From: Candidatus Pacearchaeota archaeon
GTDB lineage: Archaea > Nanobdellota > Nanobdellia > Pacearchaeales > GW2011-AR1
Direction: 5' to 3'
DNA length: 22,949 bases
Assembly: GCA_018304205.1 (NCBI GenBank)
Contig: JAGVWR010000022.1
Span: 1-22,949 of the forward strand
Position numbers and translations under genes: made by a program. The notes under the pieces were generated by a model. It was not told where the DNA came from. It worked only from the letters and a program-made list of their open reading frames with translations, and made no database searches. Below are positions 1 to 6,400 of the stretch, piece after piece; within the stretch, counting starts at the first letter, position 1, and the number at the start of each line of letters is the position of its first letter.

Positions 1-1
1 G

Positions 2-157
2 GCCATTGCGTTTATTGCAAGTAAGTATGAAGAAGCATTTTTAGAACCAGAACTTAATCCAGAATTTTTAATGAAATTAAATGAAATTAAAAAAAGTAAC
101 GGATTAACCTTTAATAGCGTTAGTGATTTGCGAAAACACATAGAAAAAAATGCGTGA
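2..157 (+). CDS. Antitoxin, C-terminal fragment (truncated by window edge)
   Basis: An open frame enters from the left edge and ends at TGA 155-157. About 51 residues are visible, with a short alpha-helical, charged C-terminus (reading ...LNEIKKSNGLTFNSVSDL...). It overlaps the following RelE/ParE-like gene by 8 nt (ATGCGTGA), the usual antitoxin-then-toxin arrangement in which the first gene's product neutralises the second by wrapping around it and often represses the operon. The DNA-binding N-terminus and the start lie outside the window, so the antitoxin family cannot be named. The role is inferred from position, small size and overlap; the reading frame itself is clear. Confidence 0.55.
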   Translation, partial: AIAFIASKYEEAFLEPELNPEFLMKLNEIKKSNGLTFNSVSDLRKHIEKNA

Positions 158-422
158 ATTCGAGATAAAGCCCGAGCTCGAAAGAATTCTTAAAAAGTTA
201 TTCAAGAAAGACAAGAGTATGTATGAACAGATAATGAAAAAAATTGAGGAAGTAGTAGATTCTTACGATGTTGAACACTATAAAAATCTAAGATATAATA
301 TGAAAGATTCAAAAAGAGTACACATAGGCCATTTTGTTTTAGTTTTTAGCTATGATAAAAAATTAGATTTTTTGTCCTTTGAATATTTTGATCATCACGA
401 TAATATTTACAAAAGAAGATAA
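150..422 (+). CDS. RelE/ParE-superfamily toxin (putative mRNA interferase)
   Basis: A 90-residue basic protein with the RelE/ParE layout: two N-terminal helices (residues about 7-38), then beta strands carrying RVHIGHFVLVFSYD (56-69) and a C-terminal strand ending in FEYFDHHDNIYKRR (77-90). The final HHD.IYKR block matches the signature of archaeal RelE-type toxins, which cut mRNA in the ribosomal A site; ParE relatives instead poison gyrase, and sequence alone does not decide. It starts inside the antitoxin frame (8-nt overlap), so it is translationally coupled. The length is normal for the family and nothing looks broken. Catalytic identity is uncertain, because the set of basic and acidic residues used varies widely in this superfamily. 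Confidence 0.75.
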   Translation: MREFEIKPELERILKKLFKKDKSMYEQIMKKIEEVVDSYDVEHYKNLRYNMKDSKRVHIGHFVLVFSYDKKLDFLSFEYFDHHDNIYKRR

Positions 423-577
423 TTTGTTACGTAATATGATGGCCAAAAAAATCAGTCATATTTATAAGTTGTGAGACTAAAGTGCCCCACGATGTGATTT
501 TGAGTTTTTCAAAAACGTCTCAGAATGTGAGAAATTAATGAATATTAACTTAAGCAACTTTAGCTATGCACTCGCTA
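423..577. other. Spacer with tandem hairpins after the toxin gene
   Basis: No convincing gene. On the + strand there is a TATA-like ATTTATAAG (459-467), then two adjacent perfect hairpins: TTTTGA/TCAAAA (498-503, 509-514) and TCTCA/TGAGA (518-522, 528-532). GTCTCA (517-522) can alternatively pair with TGAGAC at 472-477, enclosing the first hairpin. This may be the toxin transcript's 3' structure or a small RNA. A 19-codon ATG frame (538-597) follows but has no independent support. Confidence 0.35.
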
Positions 578-600
578 GAAAGAAAAACCAAAAATAAGAA
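578..600 (-). terminator. T-rich terminator of the exosome/rpoK operon
   Basis: Directly after the Rpo6 stop codon the minus strand reads TTCTTATTTTTGGTTTTTC, a run of clustered T tracts. Archaeal RNA polymerase terminates intrinsically at oligo-T without needing a hairpin, so this is the likely end of the SBDS/exosome/rpoK transcript. Confidence 0.5.
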
Positions 601-996
601 TTATTGTTCTTCGCCGGCTACAGTTGTTTCTGCTGCTTGAACGTCTTCAACGTCTTCGTCTTGTTCTACAAATCCTAACTGATCTGCATCTTGGATTATT
701 TCTTTTTCAACTTGTTGCTCTTTCTGAACAAGTTCTTCGTCTGAAACATGATCTTCTTTAATAGGAGAGATTTTTCCGCCTATTCTTCTAGGCAGAGGTC
801 TATTGATTGTTATTGGAAGTGCTCCTTCTGTAAACTCTATTTCTGCTATTTTTAATGGGTCGTATTTTATTTCTTTAAGCTTTTCTTCTGAAATTTTTAA
901 CAAAAGTGGTGCATCCATTGCTATTTGCAGAGCTCTCGCGCCCATTATTCTTGCAATCTCATATTTCGTAAATTTTTCTTTTAACTTTGAATCCAT
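601..996 (-). CDS. rpoK: DNA-directed RNA polymerase subunit Rpo6/RpoK (omega/RPB6 homologue)
   Basis: Rpo6 clamps the large-subunit C-terminus and stabilises the assembled RNA polymerase core. The conserved module occupies residues about 8-72: the helix KFTKYEIARIMGARALQIAM, the APLLL turn, then DPLKIAEIEFTEGALPITI and RPLPRR. This is the standard archaeal/eukaryotic RPB6 signature. The last roughly 55 residues form an acidic, glutamate- and glutamine-rich tail that most archaeal Rpo6 proteins (about 55-90 aa) lack, making this 131-aa version long. The gene lies 12 nt after Rrp42, as last gene of the exosome operon. In many archaea the exosome operon instead continues with eL43 and Rpo12, so this placement is a local variation. 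Identification is secure. Confidence 0.93.
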   Translation of the reverse strand: MDSKLKEKFTKYEIARIMGARALQIAMDAPLLLKISEEKLKEIKYDPLKIAEIEFTEGALPITINRPLPRRIGGKISPIKEDHVSDEELVQKEQQVEKEIIQDADQLGFVEQDEDVEDVQAAETTVAGEEQ

Positions 997-1008
997 TTTT
1001 AATCTAAC

Positions 1009-1815
1009 TTAAATATATTTTTTAAGCTTTTGGGTAACCTCATCAAATTTTTTTGTTATAACAGACATCATATTTTCTATTTCTGCTTGGGTAAGAGGTT
1101 CTTCTCCTGATTTTTGGCATGAGTTTATTACATATTGACCATTCCACTTTGAAATTCCAAATGTAATTCTTGCGTCTGCTGCTTCTTCTTCTTCTCTTGT
1201 AGGATCTAAAATTACCGAATCTCCTATTTTAAAGAAGCTGAAAGACAGCGGGGAAATATCTTTTGTTAATGGAATGCTTTCTTTTGAATCTTTGTCATAG
1301 TCTATCTTTCCATCTTTATCCAGCATTGGAATTTTTGCATTTTTTAATGCTGCGACTGCGCCTAAAGATGCAGCATCAATTAAATTTCCATCATCATTAA
1401 TAGGATAGACGTCAATGAAAACTGTCCAGACCTTTTCGCCTTCTTTAATCACCAGTTTGTCAAGCTGAATTATATGTGACTCTCTTATAATTCTATCAAC
1501 TAGTCTTGGCAATTCTATTCCTGGAAAATCTGGAGGACCCATTTCGAATCTTGGAGAAGCTAAAGGTAATAAATCTGCAGAAACTGTTAAGTTTCCCTTA
1601 TCTGGAGAATCTGGATATGGTTCGCCCATAGCCATTTTTACTCCGACAACTACTTCGGTCTTTCCTATTTTTACTCTTGCAGATCCTTCTGCCTTATTAG
1701 AAACATTATATGAAACTTCTATATCTCTTAATTCTGTTAACTGTCGAGAATCGAATCTCTTTCCTTCTTTAAACATTCTTATTAGTGTTTCTTTTGTTAA
1801 ATTTGATATTTCCAT
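1009..1815 (-). CDS. rrp42: Exosome complex component Rrp42 (non-catalytic RNase PH-like)
   Basis: Rrp42 forms the hexameric ring of the archaeal exosome by alternating with Rrp41; it lacks the catalytic residues but shapes the RNA path and the active-site interface. The 268-aa product has a full RNase PH fold: N-terminal KRFDSRQLTELRDIEV (residues 18-33), GSARVKIGKTEVVVGVKMAM, the GPPDFPGIELPRLVDRIIRES helix region and the C-terminal LSFSFFKIGDSVILDPTREEEE strand pair, where the Rrp41-type catalytic aspartate motif is replaced, as expected. Its start overlaps the Rrp41 stop by one base (TAATG), and GGAGG lies 9 nt upstream. Length is typical. The order Rrp4-Rrp41-Rrp42 matches the archaeal exosome operon. 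Confidence 0.95.
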   Translation of the reverse strand: MEISNLTKETLIRMFKEGKRFDSRQLTELRDIEVSYNVSNKAEGSARVKIGKTEVVVGVKMAMGEPYPDSPDKGNLTVSADLLPLASPRFEMGPPDFPGIELPRLVDRIIRESHIIQLDKLVIKEGEKVWTVFIDVYPINDDGNLIDAASLGAVAALKNAKIPMLDKDGKIDYDKDSKESIPLTKDISPLSFSFFKIGDSVILDPTREEEEAADARITFGISKWNGQYVINSCQKSGEEPLTQAEIENMMSVITKKFDEVTQKLKKYI

Positions 1816-2546
1816 TATTTTTTTCCTCCATTAGATTCAACAACATCTTTTAGCGCTTTTTTCTGAACTTCATATATTTGTTTACATGCTTCTGTAGCTA
1901 ATTTTGTCACTTCATTTATTACTTCTGGCTGGATTTTTCCATCTAATTGCATTAGTGTAAATTCGTCTGAATTTGCTATTTTTGCCATTGCAAAATCTGT
2001 CGCGCCCTCTCCTTCTTCAAAGTCTTCTTCTTCTTTTGTTAAATCTACTACAAGATTTTTATCTAATTTCCCAACTGCAACTGAACAAATAAGATCTCTC
2101 ATTGGAATGCCTGCATGAGCTAAAGCTAAAGATGCTGCATTAATTCCAGCAGTTCTTGTTCCTGCATCGGCCTGAAGAATATAGATTTGGACATCTACAA
2201 CTGTGTTTGGAAATGAATTTAAATCTAATGCTGGAGACAATGCCCACTCTGTAACTTTAGAGATTTCCTGTGATCTTCTACTTGGACCAGGTTTCTTTCT
2301 ATCTGAAACTGAAAAACTCAAAAGATCGTAATTACATCTTAAAACTGCTTTTTGAGGATTCTGCATGTGCTGTGGATGCAACTTTCTTGGACCATAAACT
2401 GCTGCAATGGCTATTGTGTTTCCAAATGTAAACATTGCTGACCCATCTGCATTTGGAATGATTCCCACTTTTGCTATCATCGGTCTCATTTCATTTAATT
2501 TTCTTCCGTCTGAACGCTTAAAACTTGATTCTTTTTCTTTTGCCAT
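1815..2546 (-). CDS. rrp41: Exosome complex exonuclease Rrp41 (catalytic RNase PH-like)
   Basis: Rrp41 is the phosphorolytic 3'-to-5' exonuclease of the exosome; it degrades or tails RNA using inorganic phosphate or nucleoside diphosphates. Using the ATG at 2546 (243 aa), the protein shows RSDGRKLNEMRPM (11-23), the arginine-rich GPSRRSQE segment (87-94), the phosphate-loop ADAGTRTA (126-133) and a GATDFAMA strand (181-188) whose Asp-184 sits where the family has its catalytic aspartate. An acidic insert (EEEDFEEGEG, about 172-181) precedes it. A frame extends 10 codons further upstream, but the chosen start lies 1 nt after the Rrp4 stop with GAGGAG shortly before it and matches the family N-terminus. 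Confidence 0.95.
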   Translation of the reverse strand: MAKEKESSFKRSDGRKLNEMRPMIAKVGIIPNADGSAMFTFGNTIAIAAVYGPRKLHPQHMQNPQKAVLRCNYDLLSFSVSDRKKPGPSRRSQEISKVTEWALSPALDLNSFPNTVVDVQIYILQADAGTRTAGINAASLALAHAGIPMRDLICSVAVGKLDKNLVVDLTKEEEDFEEGEGATDFAMAKIANSDEFTLMQLDGKIQPEVINEVTKLATEACKQIYEVQKKALKDVVESNGGKK

Positions 2547-2547
2547 T

Positions 2548-3276
2548 TTATTTGTTCTCCTCAAACCATTTTTCAACTTTGTCCGTTAAACCTTCTATAT
2601 GAACTTTATCTGTGACAAATTCTATTGCTTTTCTTGCTTTTATTTCCGCATCTACATTATCTCCTTTTATCCAAATCCATCCATTTTGCCCTACAGTTAT
2701 TTGGCAACCTGTCTTGTCTTTTATTAGATTTATCATTGATCCTTCTCTGCCTATAACTCTTGGGACTCTTGAAGGAATTACTCTGAATATGAATCCGCCT
2801 TCTAATTTACCAAGACCTTTTCCTTTAAGTGTTAAATCTATTCCTTTGCTCTTTACACTCCATATCTTTGCTGAAACTACATCCCCTATTGCCAAAAATT
2901 GCTCCATTTCATTTTTGTTTACAAATCTTGGGGATTCTTCTATTGGAAGAAATGCGCTTGAAGCTGAATCGATATCTAAAAGCCAGCCATAAAATGTGAT
3001 ATCTGTGACCCTGCCTATAATTACATTATTTCTTCTCGGAACGAAGGCTCCGAAAATAGGGATTACTTTTATAACTCTTCCAAGTTCCTCTGCTAAACCA
3101 AATCTTATAGAAATAATGTTTTCTCCTAATCTTTTGGCTCCTTCTCCTGGCAAGTAATCTTCTCCAGAAACTATTACTTCACCTGGTACGACTACCTTTC
3201 TTTTTTTAGATTCGTCAGAACCGCTAGAAGAAATGTCTTCCTCGGCATCGTGTGCCTCATTAATATCGTTTCTCAT
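2548..3276 (-). CDS. rrp4: Exosome RNA-binding subunit Rrp4 (S1 and KH domains)
   Basis: Rrp4 caps the Rrp41/Rrp42 ring and threads RNA into the pore. The 242-aa protein has an acidic/serine-rich N-terminal extension (1-28), the NT domain with VVVPGEVIVSGEDYLPGEG (28-46), an S1/OB domain (about 83-150, starting NNVIIGRVTDITFYGWLLDI) and a KH domain (about 160-225) with the GxxG loop as GREG (176-179). The order NT-S1-KH is diagnostic for Rrp4; the alternative cap Csl4 would carry a zinc ribbon instead of KH. The N-terminal 25 residues are extra relative to typical archaeal Rrp4. It is the first gene after the promoter at about 3334, so it can be expressed independently of SBDS. Confidence 0.95.
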   Translation of the reverse strand: MRNDINEAHDAEEDISSSGSDESKKRKVVVPGEVIVSGEDYLPGEGAKRLGENIISIRFGLAEELGRVIKVIPIFGAFVPRRNNVIIGRVTDITFYGWLLDIDSASSAFLPIEESPRFVNKNEMEQFLAIGDVVSAKIWSVKSKGIDLTLKGKGLGKLEGGFIFRVIPSRVPRVIGREGSMINLIKDKTGCQITVGQNGWIWIKGDNVDAEIKARKAIEFVTDKVHIEGLTDKVEKWFEENK

Positions 3277-3333
3277 TGTAATTGTAATTTTAAACGCCAG
3301 TCAGAATAATATTAGTCATTCCTGCTGACCTTT

Positions 3334-3341
3334 CTTATATA
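3334..3341 (-). promoter_or_regulatory. Promoter of the rrp4 operon (TATA box)
   Basis: On the minus strand TATATAAG lies about 60 nt before the rrp4 ATG. Initiation about 25 nt downstream would give a leader of about 35 nt. GTCAG/CTGAC inverted motifs (3300-3304 and 3325-3329) lie around the predicted start site and could be an operator; this is weak. Confidence 0.55.
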
Positions 3342-3390
3342 CTGACTATTTTTTGGGTATTTTTAAATGTTGCTATTGAAAGAAAAACAG

Positions 3391-4059
3391 TTACTTTATT
3401 TCTTGAGATTGGACGGTGCCGTGTGTGATATTATTAAGTTTTTCATAAAAATCAATTTGAAGGCCGGAAGGAATGTTCATTATTACTTGTAAGGAGCCGT
3501 TTGCAAGCCATTCTTCGCTTTCTTTGAAATCTTTTAGCAATCCATAAACTTGGCCTGTATATTGTGCTGGAATTGTTAGTTTTATTTTTTTAGTTTCTAT
3601 TTTAATAGGAATAACTGTTTTTAATTTTTCAATAAGAGAAGGCATTTGCTGTTCTGCTGGTTTGTTATCAAAGCTGTAATGTACTTCTTCGATGGCTCTT
3701 TTTATTCTTTCTTCGGTGTATGGTCTTCCATTTTGATCGACTGCGTTTCTGATAATTAAATTTATAACTTGCTTTATTTTTGCTTCTTTTTCTGCATCTC
3801 TAAATTCTTGGGTTTTCTGAACTTCTCCTTTTTGTATTATTCTAGTTGCAATCTGTCTGAAGTCTGTTGTTCCAAATGCTTCCATTAAATCAGAAGTTGA
3901 AACATGGCTTCCTTTGTTTAAATCGTAAAAAACTGCGTTTGATTCTAAGGCCGCCATAATATCTCCCTTGCCTTCTCTTACCTTCAGAGCTTCATCTAGA
4001 TTAACTTGAATTTCATAATGTTTACCCTTTACTTTAATACGGGCTGTCACACTTGGCAT
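3391..4059 (-). CDS. sbds: SBDS family ribosome maturation factor
   Basis: The SBDS protein monitors and promotes late maturation of the large ribosomal subunit (in eukaryotes it evicts eIF6 together with EFL1). The 222-aa product starts with the FYSH domain (VTARIKVKGKHYEIQVNLDEAL, followed by the nucleic-acid-contacting LESNAVFYDLNKGSHVS region to about residue 60), continues with helical domain II (about 90-160, including NGRPYTEERIKRAIEEVHYSFD) and ends with a ferredoxin-like domain III (about 155-222). SBDS commonly sits just upstream of rrp4 in archaea, as here, though a separate promoter intervenes. A TATA box about 27 nt before the ATG predicts a leaderless mRNA. Slightly short (typical 230-250 aa) but complete. 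Confidence 0.95.
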   Translation of the reverse strand: MPSVTARIKVKGKHYEIQVNLDEALKVREGKGDIMAALESNAVFYDLNKGSHVSTSDLMEAFGTTDFRQIATRIIQKGEVQKTQEFRDAEKEAKIKQVINLIIRNAVDQNGRPYTEERIKRAIEEVHYSFDNKPAEQQMPSLIEKLKTVIPIKIETKKIKLTIPAQYTGQVYGLLKDFKESEEWLANGSLQVIMNIPSGLQIDFYEKLNNITHGTVQSQEIK

Positions 4060-4083
4060 GTTATTGTGGAAAATAGTTGGGTT

Positions 4084-4095
4084 AATAAATATTTT
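4084..4095 (-). promoter_or_regulatory. Promoter of SBDS (TATA box)
   Basis: Minus strand AAATATTTATTAA centred about 30 nt before the SBDS ATG (4059). Spacing predicts transcription starting at or a few bases before the start codon, so a leaderless or nearly leaderless transcript. Confidence 0.5.
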
Positions 4096-4146
4096 TATTG
4101 TTGAAATAAACGAAGTATTGAAATAGTTCTGGGTCTAAAGCTTTTT

Positions 4147-4359
4147 ATGGCTAAAAATAGATATATGATTGCAGAAGATTTTATGAAAGGTGCAATGCCT
4201 TCTAAGACTGTTAAGGAATTGTACGATGAACTTGCAGAGGAATCTAGAAATCAAATTATTGATCCCGCAAAATTAAGAAGAATGCGAGATTATAGTAATG
4301 TTGCTAACCAAGTTGTCGGTGCAGAAGTGAGTCTTGACGATAGAAAATATCTAATATAA
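4147..4359 (+). CDS. Small hypothetical protein (70 aa)
   Basis: No family recognised. The product is a soluble, charged protein beginning MAKNRYMIAEDFMKGAMPSK, probably two or three amphipathic helices, with no cysteines, membrane segment or clear motif. Its codon use (AGA, TTA, GAA, AAA) is that of neighbouring genes, it ends 74 nt before psmA on the same strand, and it is divergent from SBDS, so it is a plausible gene and not a shadow ORF. No strong TATA box stands out directly before the ATG; a second ATG at codon 7 is an alternative start. Its position between SBDS and the proteasome alpha gene is the only functional hint, and it is weak. Confidence 0.6.
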   Translation: MAKNRYMIAEDFMKGAMPSKTVKELYDELAEESRNQIIDPAKLRRMRDYSNVANQVVGAEVSLDDRKYLI

Positions 4360-4374
4360 CTAACAAAGATTAGC

Positions 4375-4386
4375 AAAGTTTAAATA
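4375..4386 (+). promoter_or_regulatory. Promoter of psmA
   Basis: AAAGTTTAAATA is a good archaeal BRE-TATA match. Initiation about 25 nt downstream gives a leader of about 25 nt containing GGGG about 12 nt before the ATG at 4434. A second AT-rich candidate (ATATTATAAA, 4402-4411) would give a leaderless transcript. Confidence 0.55.
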
Positions 4387-4433
4387 CGTTGATAATTAAA
4401 ACATATTATAAAAATTCTTGGGGTTAAAATAAA

Positions 4434-5159
4434 ATGGACATGCCAACAGAGATGCAACATCAAGCAATGGGTTACGACAGAGCCGCAACCATGTTTTCTC
4501 CAGATGGACATCTCTTGCAGGTCGAATATGCTGAGAAAACTGTAAGACTTGGAAGTGCTTCTATAGGATTGGTCTGCAAAGATGGTATTGTTATTGTCGC
4601 AGATAAAAGAATTAGAGATAAACTTATAGCTCCAGAATCGGCTAGCAAAATTTTTGAGATTGATGAACATATGATTGCAACTGCTGCCGGAATATTAAGT
4701 GACGCTAGAATATTGATTGACCATGCTCAAGTGCTGGCTCAACAAAATAAAGTGACTTATGGTACCCCTGTTGAACCTATTACAATAATAAGAATGATTG
4801 CTGATAGAAAGCAAATGTTTACCCAATATGGCGGGGCTAGACCATATGGAATTGCCGTATTGCTTGCCGGAGTCAGTAAAGGACAGTCACATCTGTATAC
4901 GAGTGATGTAACTGGAAATTTCTTTGCATATAAAGCAAATGCTATAGGCGAACATGATGAAAAAATTAAGGAAACACTAAGAAGCGATTATGATGAAAAT
5001 ATGAGTGTTGAGGATGGAATAAAGTTCTGTTTAAAGATATTTAAAGATATACTTGGTAAAAATTTTGACCTTATCAGATTTGATGTTGCTTATGTAAAGA
5101 AAAGTGAAGAGAAACTTGTAAGAATACAAGGCGAAGCTTTGAAGAAATATTCTAGGTAA
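4434..5159 (+). CDS. psmA: 20S proteasome alpha subunit
   Basis: PsmA forms the outer seven-membered rings of the archaeal 20S proteasome; its N-terminus gates substrate entry and its surface docks PAN/Cdc48 ATPases. The 241-aa sequence carries the alpha-type signature GYDRAATMFSPDGHLLQVEY (residues 13-32), then the Ntn-hydrolase-like core with GLVCKDGIVIVADKRI, KIFEIDEHMIATAAGILSDARIL and GGARPYGIAVLLAGV. It lacks the beta-subunit propeptide and catalytic threonine, as expected for alpha. Length is standard. In many archaea psmA heads the SBDS-exosome operon on the same strand; here it is nearby but on the opposite strand. The next gene begins 42 nt later behind its own TATA box. Confidence 0.97.
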   Translation: MDMPTEMQHQAMGYDRAATMFSPDGHLLQVEYAEKTVRLGSASIGLVCKDGIVIVADKRIRDKLIAPESASKIFEIDEHMIATAAGILSDARILIDHAQVLAQQNKVTYGTPVEPITIIRMIADRKQMFTQYGGARPYGIAVLLAGVSKGQSHLYTSDVTGNFFAYKANAIGEHDEKIKETLRSDYDENMSVEDGIKFCLKIFKDILGKNFDLIRFDVAYVKKSEEKLVRIQGEALKKYSR

Positions 5160-5171
5160 TTGTTAAGAAGA

Positions 5172-5182
5172 ATATATAAATA
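5172..5182 (+). promoter_or_regulatory. Promoter of the phosphatase-like gene
   Basis: ATATATAAATA is centred 25 nt before the ATG at 5202, so transcription should start at the start codon (leaderless). This supports the 5202 start over the in-frame TTG at 5160. Confidence 0.6.
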
Positions 5183-5201
5183 TCTTTTAAGGTTAATTTA
5201 T

Positions 5202-5606
5202 ATGAAAGTTTTATTTGTTTGTAAGGCCAATATTGGGAGAAGTCAAATGGCTGAAGCTTTTTTTAACAAAATTTCTAAAAAGAATAAAGCCGCAAGTGGT
5301 GGAACTAACGCAACAAGAGAAGGAAAGAAACTAGAAATGCATCCGCTTGTGATAAAATGTATGTTAGAATCTGGAATTGACTTGAGAAAAAATAAACCTA
5401 AAAAAATCACACTTAAGATGGTGAAGGAATCAGTAATTGTCGTTATTATGGATAACACTGGAGATTTTCCAGATTATATAAACAAAGCTAAAAAAATTAT
5501 TTATTGGAATATTGAGAATCCTAAGGGAACAAATTTAGATTTTCACAGAAAAACAAGAGATGAAATAAGAAAAAAGGTTGAAGAGCTTGTAAACGAAATA
5601 GGATGA
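5202..5606 (+). CDS. Low-molecular-weight protein tyrosine phosphatase / ArsC-thioredoxin family protein
   Basis: The 134-aa product begins with the LMW-PTP phosphate loop MKVLFVCKANIGRSQMAEAF: Cys-7 nucleophile and Arg-13 in a CX5R(S) motif. The C-terminal helix region YWNIENPKGTNLDFHRKTRD (101-120) matches the arsenate-reductase-like branch, where the family usually has a DP dipeptide supplying the general acid; here it is Asn106-Pro107 preceded by Glu-105. Activity could be phosphatase, arsenate reductase or altered. No arsenic genes are nearby. Cys-53 is the only other cysteine, so the multi-cysteine relay of thioredoxin-linked ArsC is incomplete. The stop abuts that of the convergent DUF106 gene with no gap. 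The start was chosen from the TATA box and the family N-terminus. Confidence 0.85.
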   Translation: MKVLFVCKANIGRSQMAEAFFNKISKKNKAASGGTNATREGKKLEMHPLVIKCMLESGIDLRKNKPKKITLKMVKESVIVVIMDNTGDFPDYINKAKKIIYWNIENPKGTNLDFHRKTRDEIRKKVEELVNEIG

Positions 5607-6017
5607 TTAAGGTAACTTAAGCAATTTCCTAAAAATCATTGAAGCTATGATTGCTGTAATCAAATACCACCAAAACCATGATCCTGCAAGTGTTGTTGAA
5701 GCATATGCTGTTCTAATAAACCCAAATAGGATTATTATTGGAAGGAATGTAATTATCATTGGTTTAAATGAATGCTTGAAAGTTTCTGGTAAAAAAGAAA
5801 GAAGTTCTTTATTTAATTCCATTACTTTATCGTGGTTGCCTGCTTTTTGATGCTGTTTAATATCGTTTTGTAGTTGTTTTTGTCTTGCTTTTATTTCTCT
5901 CATTTTATCTTTATCTAAAATAAAGAAATTAACTAGAGAAATAAAGAAAGAGATTAGGATTGCGAATATAATAATAGAAATTCTCGGATACGTCTGCAAT
6001 AACTCTAAGAATACCAT
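5607..6017 (-). CDS. DUF106/EMC3-type membrane protein (YidC/Oxa1 superfamily insertase)
   Basis: A 136-aa membrane protein with a first transmembrane helix at residues about 13-33, a charged cytosolic helical hairpin (about 35-72, DKDKMREIKARQKQLQNDIK), then two more hydrophobic segments (about 86-104 and 113-130). TM-coiled hairpin-TM-TM is the layout of archaeal DUF106 proteins, relatives of EMC3, TMCO1 and YidC that insert membrane proteins. DUF106 genes commonly lie next to secY in archaeal ribosomal operons; here it is 384 bp beyond the end of secY in the same orientation but behind its own promoter, with a gene between. Shorter than some homologues (170-200 aa) but all elements are present. 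Confidence 0.82.
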   Translation of the reverse strand: MVFLELLQTYPRISIIIFAILISFFISLVNFFILDKDKMREIKARQKQLQNDIKQHQKAGNHDKVMELNKELLSFLPETFKHSFKPMIITFLPIIILFGFIRTAYASTTLAGSWFWWYLITAIIASMIFRKLLKLP

Positions 6018-6042
6018 CTTTTCTCAGTAAGAGTTAATAAAG

Positions 6043-6054
6043 TTAATATTTAAA
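6043..6054 (-). promoter_or_regulatory. Promoter of the DUF106 gene
   Basis: Minus-strand TTTAAATATTAA, centred about 31 nt before the ATG at 6017, preceded by AAGC. A leader of only about 6-8 nt is expected. A 17-bp perfect palindrome sits immediately upstream (6057-6073). Confidence 0.55.
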
Positions 6055-6056
6055 GC

Positions 6057-6073
6057 TTGTTAAAATTTAACAA
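6057..6073. repeat. 17-bp perfect palindrome between divergent promoters (operator candidate)
   Basis: TTGTTAAA-A-TTTAACAA is perfectly symmetric. It lies between the divergent TATA boxes of the DUF106 gene (6043-6054) and the small membrane protein (6106-6113), overlapping the expected BRE position of the former. This is where an archaeal repressor dimer would block TFB/TBP loading. AT-rich palindromes can arise by chance, so confidence is moderate. Confidence 0.4.
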
Positions 6074-6105
6074 TTGTCTTATCCATAAATTGCCCTTTCG
6101 ATAAA

Positions 6106-6113
6106 TTTAAATA
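6106..6113 (+). promoter_or_regulatory. Promoter of the small membrane protein gene
   Basis: CGATAAATTTAAATATGG around this site is a good BRE-TATA match. Initiation about 25 nt downstream leaves a leader of about 7 nt before the ATG at 6142. Confidence 0.6.
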
Positions 6114-6141
6114 TGGATCTTAAACATAATTTTTAAAGAAG

Positions 6142-6393
6142 ATGAATAGAGAAAACAAAATGTTACGCAAGAGAAACATAGCCTTAGCTGGACTTGTAAC
6201 GCTTAATTTTTGGCTAGGGGATTTTTTAATTGTTGTTCCTGGAACAATATATGAACTAGCGCTTAACAAAAGACAAGAGATAACAAGGATGAGTATTGAT
6301 GAAATAAAAGCAGAAATAAGCTATGTTGCTAAATTTGAACCTGAAAGACTTGAAGAATTAAGATTAAAAATGTATGAAGAATCAAGTTATTAA
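6142..6393 (+). CDS. Small single-pass membrane protein, unknown function (83 aa)
   Basis: No family recognised. A basic N-terminus (MNRENKMLRKRN) is followed by one hydrophobic stretch, IALAGLVTLNFWLGDFLIVV (residues 13-32), then a charged, probably helical tail rich in Glu and Arg (40-83). The positive-inside rule puts the N-terminus in the cytoplasm and the tail outside; a second Met at residue 7 is an alternative start. It has its own clear TATA box and ends 7 bp from the convergent secY stop. The location between secY and the DUF106 insertase gene suggests, weakly, a membrane-biogenesis link. Codon use resembles the neighbours. Confidence 0.65.
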   Translation: MNRENKMLRKRNIALAGLVTLNFWLGDFLIVVPGTIYELALNKRQEITRMSIDEIKAEISYVAKFEPERLEELRLKMYEESSY

Positions 6394-6400
6394 CTTATAC

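Noticed and set aside
538..597. 19-codon ATG frame on the + strand before the rpoK end
   Set aside because: Short, no good ribosome-binding site, overlaps the T-rich terminator of the opposite operon; likely chance.
2547..2576. N-terminal 10-codon extension of Rrp41
   Set aside because: Lies inside Rrp4; the ATG at 2546 has GAGGAG upstream and matches the family N-terminus.
5160..5201. TTG-started extension of the phosphatase-like protein
   Set aside because: It covers the TATA box, and the catalytic loop normally begins within a few residues of the N-terminus.
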